Translations under genes and position numbers: made by a program
Assembly: GCF_039710355.1 (NCBI RefSeq)
Contig: NZ_JBDKWZ010000020.1
Span: 78,974-142,973, forward strand
DNA: 64,000 nucleotides
DNA from: Rapidithrix thailandica
GTDB taxonomy: Bacteria; Bacteroidota; Bacteroidia; Cytophagales; Flammeovirgaceae
Direction of reading: 5' to 3'
Shown here: positions 62,579-64,000 of the stretch, piece by piece
How the letters are laid out: every line of letters starts with the position of its first letter
Numbering within the stretch: position 1 is the first letter of the stretch
Notes under the pieces: model-generated
Told to the model about the DNA's origin: nothing
Database searches by the model: none
Seen by the model: the letters and a program-made list of their open reading frames with translations, nothing else

Positions 62579-62724
62579 TTATTCCTTACCGTACCGGGGG
62601 CGCGTAGTCTGAAACTTATATTTCGGAGTCTCCTGTTTCTCAATGCCCGCCAGGTTGAGGTTGTAGTAGTTGAGATGAGCCTTCGAGAACTGAAGTTATA
62701 TGGGGTAAATTCCTTTGCCAAATA
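62579..62724 (-). pseudogene. Gene fragment of unknown origin
   Basis: Minus-strand codons ending at TAA 62579-62581 read KAHLNYYNLNLAGIEKQE and then KYKFQTTRPRYGKE, which looks like a real protein C-terminus. Upstream the protein-like reading changes frame (AKEFTPYNFSS), suggesting a frameshifted remnant. The local base composition (CGGGGGCGCG) is richer in GC than the DNA around it. I cannot name the family. Confidence 0.4.
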
Positions 62725-62935
62725 GGTACATATCCTAACAAACCCTATAAATCAGCTAATTGAGACGTTTCAAGGTTTTTGTTAAACTGTTTGATTAATA
62801 TTAGTTTTTTATGATGATGCTGATTTTAACAAAAAACCCCTACTGAATTTCTTCAAAGTTAAGCATTCGCACAAGTAACCTTGATGTCTGATAACATAGA
62901 GTTAGTTGTACGTTTTAATTCATCAGAAAATGACT

Positions 62936-63340
62936 CTAAAATGGTAAATAGCCCAAAAACCCTAAAAAATATAAGATAATTATAAGTATAATACTAAATG
63001 ATAGATCTCGTGGTCCTGTAATTATTTTGTACTTAAATAAGGTAAAATTTATTACTATTTGTAATAGTATTCCAGGGATATTTATATATAAAACATACTT
63101 TTGGCTGGCTGTACTAGCTCCAATTCCATATAAGAAAGCTATAATTACACTTAAAAAACTTAAGCCTATATATACTACTAAATTTACAAGTAATATTATT
63201 ATTAGTTTCATAATCAATATTGTGAATATCTCTACTTTTATACCAAATGCACTCATTTGTTTTAATATCGTCCCAATAGCTTTTATGCCCTCTTTTAGGA
63301 CCAATTCAAACCCTTTCATTGCATATAAAGAAAAAGTCAA
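62936..63340 (-). CDS. Small membrane protein of unknown function
   Basis: 134 residues with three or four hydrophobic helices (FTILIMKLIIILLVNLVVYI, LSFLSVIIAFLYGIG, NIPGILLQIVINFTLF, FSIILIIILYFLGFLGY). Codons are much richer in AT than those of genes to the left. No family is recognised. It lies next to a truncated gene at the window's right edge in a region that looks recently acquired. The frame may start later, at the Met 7 codons in. Confidence 0.55.
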   Translation of the reverse strand: MTFSLYAMKGFELVLKEGIKAIGTILKQMSAFGIKVEIFTILIMKLIIILLVNLVVYIGLSFLSVIIAFLYGIGASTASQKYVLYINIPGILLQIVINFTLFKYKIITGPRDLSFSIILIIILYFLGFLGYLPF

Positions 63341-63376
63341 CCTTATATACTTTTACACTTTTTAGTCGGAGGACGA

Positions 63377-63832
63377 TTAATCATCGCCGGATGCCAATGA
63401 TTCGTCTATAAAGAACCTTATTAAGCCAATTTCTTCCTTTGTCAAAACAGGTAATTGCTTTTTATTGATTTGATTATGGTAATCACTAAATCTAACACCC
63501 CAATCTTTTTTATTTATTAAATCAATAAATGGTTTGGATACCATTTTCTCATAAAATGAATGGCAGTTTGAACAATACTCGTCATTCATGTTCTTACCGA
63601 TGAACAAGCTGTCAGTATAATTTTTTAAAGGTTTCAAAAAGTTAACTTCTTCAATAAGTGAATCATGCCTATATGTTTCTTTAAGTATGATTTTCCCATC
63701 ATGATAATGCCTTTTTACCATGACATTTGGGGATCTATTCACCTTTAATATCAAGTTTCTGCTAAAGTCGTAGTGTTGCCAATTTCCAGTGGGCTTCCCT
63801 TCAGAATATGCGCCACTTACTATAACGTGCTG
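63377..63832 (-). pseudogene. 5'-truncated MORN-like and cytochrome c-like gene
   Basis: An open frame of 152 codons runs from just after an in-frame TGA (63833-63835) to a stop at 63377-63379. It has no plausible start at its beginning. The first part (VSGAYSEGKPTGNWQHYDFS, later HYHDGKIILKETY) has the G-x-Y-x-x-G-K-P-x-G-x-W pattern of MORN-like/YwqK repeats. The second part has the heme-binding CSNCH followed 50 residues later by LTKEEIGLIRFFIDE, as in the last helix of c-type cytochromes. The 5' end is missing, probably cut by an insertion at about 63833. Confidence 0.6.
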
Positions 63833-63957
63833 TCATGACTATAAAAAGCAATTGAGGATGTGTTTCTTTTATTTTTTAATGATTATCCGTAAAGCTGCCA
63901 CCCCGTAAATAAGATACGGTCAGTTGATTGATATTAGTCTAAAAAAACCAGACTGAT

Positions 63958-64000
63958 ATGGATAGCATTACAGCATTTATGGAGAATTACCATAGTGAGC
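63958..64000 (+). CDS. Start of an unidentified reading frame (partial)
   Basis: ATG at 63958 opens MDSITAFMENYHSE and leaves the window. A small CCGTA/TACGG hairpin at 63903-63919 and AGTCT/AGACT repeats precede it. The position next to the truncated MORN-like gene suggests the first gene of an inserted element, possibly a transposase, but 14 residues are too few to identify it. Confidence 0.35.
   Translation, partial: MDSITAFMENYHSE

Noticed and set aside
1..64000. tRNA, rRNA, CRISPR, riboswitch
   Set aside because: Scanned for T-loop motifs, regularly spaced direct repeats and known leader patterns; nothing convincing was found.

Overview
The window looks like chromosomal DNA of a Bacteroidota bacterium, probably of the Cytophagales type. 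The evidence is the fused SecD-SecF protein, many proteins annotated mainly in this phylum (putative porin, DUF2461, a divergent cyclophilin, RprY-like regulator), lipoprotein signals ending in Leu-Leu-Ser-Cys or similar, AT-rich intergenic DNA and several copies of the phylum's -7 promoter element TAnnTTTG. No rRNA, tRNA, CRISPR array or complete mobile element was recognised.

Layout. 1-4.5 kb: end of a CoA-transferase subunit A gene, hisS, a DUF72 protein, a response regulator overlapping a cyclophilin-type isomerase. 4.6-16 kb: secDF, a small secreted protein, a SPOR-like lipoprotein, a Do-family protease (degQ/htrA type) behind a long leader with a possible sigma-54 site, an internally duplicated outer-membrane barrel protein, DUF2461, folD-queE. 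16-31 kb: aat, isoaspartyl peptidase, a GH13 enzyme, lepA, a lycopene cyclase-like protein, a DUF1611/dipeptide-epimerase pair that fits a D-glutamate (DgcN-DgcA) pathway, a flavodoxin-fold reductase, carB, a potassium channel, and an Hpt protein. 31-41 kb: an AT-rich gap with a strikingly G-poor tract, an Mpo1-like membrane protein, GNAT, putative porin, SDR, two proteins of unknown role, an FKBP isomerase and a CDF metal transporter. 41.8-44.7 kb: a three-gene cassette with a GHSHGG hydrolase, an overlapping three-helix membrane protein and an unrecognised 213-residue protein. It resembles a toxin/immunity module and is the best candidate here for an undescribed system. 44.8-47.6 kb: proCBA operon. 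48.5-54.7 kb: SnoaL-like protein, second GH13 enzyme, GH20 hexosaminidase, XRE-cupin regulator with a zinc alcohol dehydrogenase. 54.9-59.8 kb: lipoprotein, DUF2809 protein, and two tandem leucine-rich-repeat (LRR) genes followed by a frameshifted remnant of a third. 59.9-62.5 kb: AraC regulator, pirin, YceI. 62.5-64 kb: a low-GC boundary with gene fragments, a membrane protein, and a MORN-like/cytochrome c gene cut at its 5' end next to a new reading frame that leaves the window, suggesting an insertion.

How the genes fit together. Most of the window is housekeeping: translation (hisS, aat, lepA), protein export and envelope folding (secDF, degQ-like, FKBP), arginine/pyrimidine and proline synthesis (carB, proCBA), one-carbon and queuosine metabolism (folD, queE). 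Carbohydrate use is represented by two GH13 enzymes without signal peptides and a secreted GH20. Convergent gene ends are separated by strong bidirectional hairpins. Accessory character is concentrated in the hydrolase cassette, the LRR cluster and the right-hand 1.5 kb.
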